DNA of 5,902 bases from positions 1-5,902 of the forward strand of contig DAIDTV010000101.1 of the NCBI GenBank assembly GCA_027457005.1. Reading direction: 5' to 3'. The DNA comes from Chloroflexota bacterium (lineage in GTDB: Bacteria > Chloroflexota > Limnocylindria > Limnocylindrales > CSP1-4). The position numbers and the translations under genes were made by a program. The number at the start of each line of letters is the position of its first letter. Positions within the stretch are counted from its first letter, which is position 1. Positions 5,377 to 5,902 of this stretch are shown piece after piece. The notes beneath the pieces were generated by a model. That model ran no database searches. It saw only the letters and a program-made list of their open reading frames with translations, and was not told where the DNA came from.

Positions 5377-5902
5377 ATGCGGTCCGGGGGAATGGTTCGT
5401 CCAGCCATCGGTCACGCCGACCTGCACGTCCACCCGGGCGGCGACGCCGGGAGCGCCAGGACGCCCGCGGCCGTGTACGCCGCGCTCCGGGCGAGCGATC
5501 TGCAGGTCGCCGTGCTGGCCGACCACGACCGCATCGAGGTCGCCCAGGCCCTCGTCGCTCGTTCGCACGACGAGGGGACCTCGGTCAAGCTGGTGGTCGG
5601 TGAGGAGATCACCACCCGCGAAGGGCACCTGCTGGGTATCGGCCTCACGACCCGTGTACCGCCCGGGATGTCCCTTGCCGAGTCGGTCGCCGCGGTCCAT
5701 GCGCAGGGCGGGATCGCCGTGGTCGCCCATCCTCTGCTGCCGCCCCACATCGCGGCATCCGCCCGGCGGCTCGTCGAGCTGGCCGACGGCGACCCGCGCT
5801 GTCGGCCCGACGCCCTCGAGACGATGAACCCGGTGGCCGCGTGGGTGCCCGGCTGGCGCAGGCGAGTCGAACGGCTCGCGGCGCGCTGCGGCTGTGCCGT
5901 GG
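5377..5902 (+). CDS. PHP-domain metallohydrolase (TrpH/YciV-like), 3' end outside window
   Basis: This frame is open from ATG 5377 to the right edge (175 residues) without a stop. An in-frame ATG at 5392 is the alternative start; the conserved domain begins just after it. PHP motifs are in order: DLHVH (15-19; metal ligands H17 and H19), ADHD (48-51; H50, D51), GEEIT (75-79; E77), GHLLGIGL (83-90) and VVAHP (115-119; H118). The family's late motif, a G-x-D-x-H type, would lie beyond the window. PHP proteins bind two or three metal ions and hydrolyse phosphoesters; the TrpH/YciV branch includes nucleotide phosphatases and 5'-to-3' exonucleases. The phrase GEEITTxxGHLLGIGL is typical of this branch, and no polymerase or histidinol-phosphatase context is visible. 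The substrate cannot be decided here. The gene is divergent from the PLP enzyme and may be leaderless. Confidence 0.85.
   Translation, partial: MRSGGMVRPAIGHADLHVHPGGDAGSARTPAAVYAALRASDLQVAVLADHDRIEVAQALVARSHDEGTSVKLVVGEEITTREGHLLGIGLTTRVPPGMSLAESVAAVHAQGGIAVVAHPLLPPHIAASARRLVELADGDPRCRPDALETMNPVAAWVPGWRRRVERLAARCGCAV

Noticed and set aside
5164..5748. N-terminal extension of the PLP enzyme to 5205 or 5748
   Set aside because: The family begins near GTG 5163. ATG 5205 has no ribosome binding site, and the longer extension overlaps the divergent PHP gene.
4871..5827. Plus-strand open frame of 318 residues
   Set aside because: It overlaps both the PLP enzyme (antisense) and the PHP gene (other frame); the PHP frame carries all conserved motifs.

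Overview
The window is very GC-rich (about 70 % by eye) and bacterial. It holds six coding regions, two of them cut by the window edges. Codons strongly favour G or C at the third position, several starts look leaderless or carry TANNNT-type -10 boxes, and there is a secreted multi-domain GH25 muramidase. This fits a high-GC Actinomycetota or Chloroflexota genome; that is inference, as no rRNA or other marker gene is present. I see no mobile element, CRISPR array, tRNA or rRNA.

Layout. At 3-869 (+) is the C-terminal part of an Asp-box (BNR/Ycf48-like) beta-propeller protein. It converges on a 640-residue secreted GH25 lysozyme at 901-2823 (-), with only 31 bases between the stops and a 7-bp inverted repeat at the junction that may be a terminator. 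A 308-base non-coding stretch (2824-3131) follows. It contains a good sigma-70-type promoter for the lysozyme, a strong palindrome directly upstream of it, an 18-base imperfect tandem repeat and a structured leader of about 140 bases. Next on the minus strand come a 207-residue protein of unknown function (3132-3755), a 78-residue single-pass membrane protein (3824-4060) and a PLP-dependent D-cysteine desulfhydrase/ACC deaminase family enzyme (4087-5163). A divergent gene starts at 5377 (+) and runs off the right edge; it encodes a PHP-domain metallohydrolase.

How they fit together. The PLP enzyme and the small membrane protein are 26 bases apart and the latter has a strong Shine-Dalgarno sequence, so they are probably one transcription unit. 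The 207-residue gene lies 68 bases further on and could be read through, or start from its own promoter. The lysozyme has its own promoter and is a cell-envelope gene unrelated in function to the PLP enzyme. The PHP gene and the PLP gene share a 213-base divergent control region.

Most interesting points: the 207-residue protein is built from two diverged copies of one module of about 60 residues; the PLP enzyme carries both residues that mark D-cysteine desulfhydrases as opposed to ACC deaminases; and the lysozyme promoter is flanked by a 37-base interrupted palindrome. Nothing here is a clear new defence or mobile system; it looks like ordinary chromosomal sequence with a few unexplained parts.
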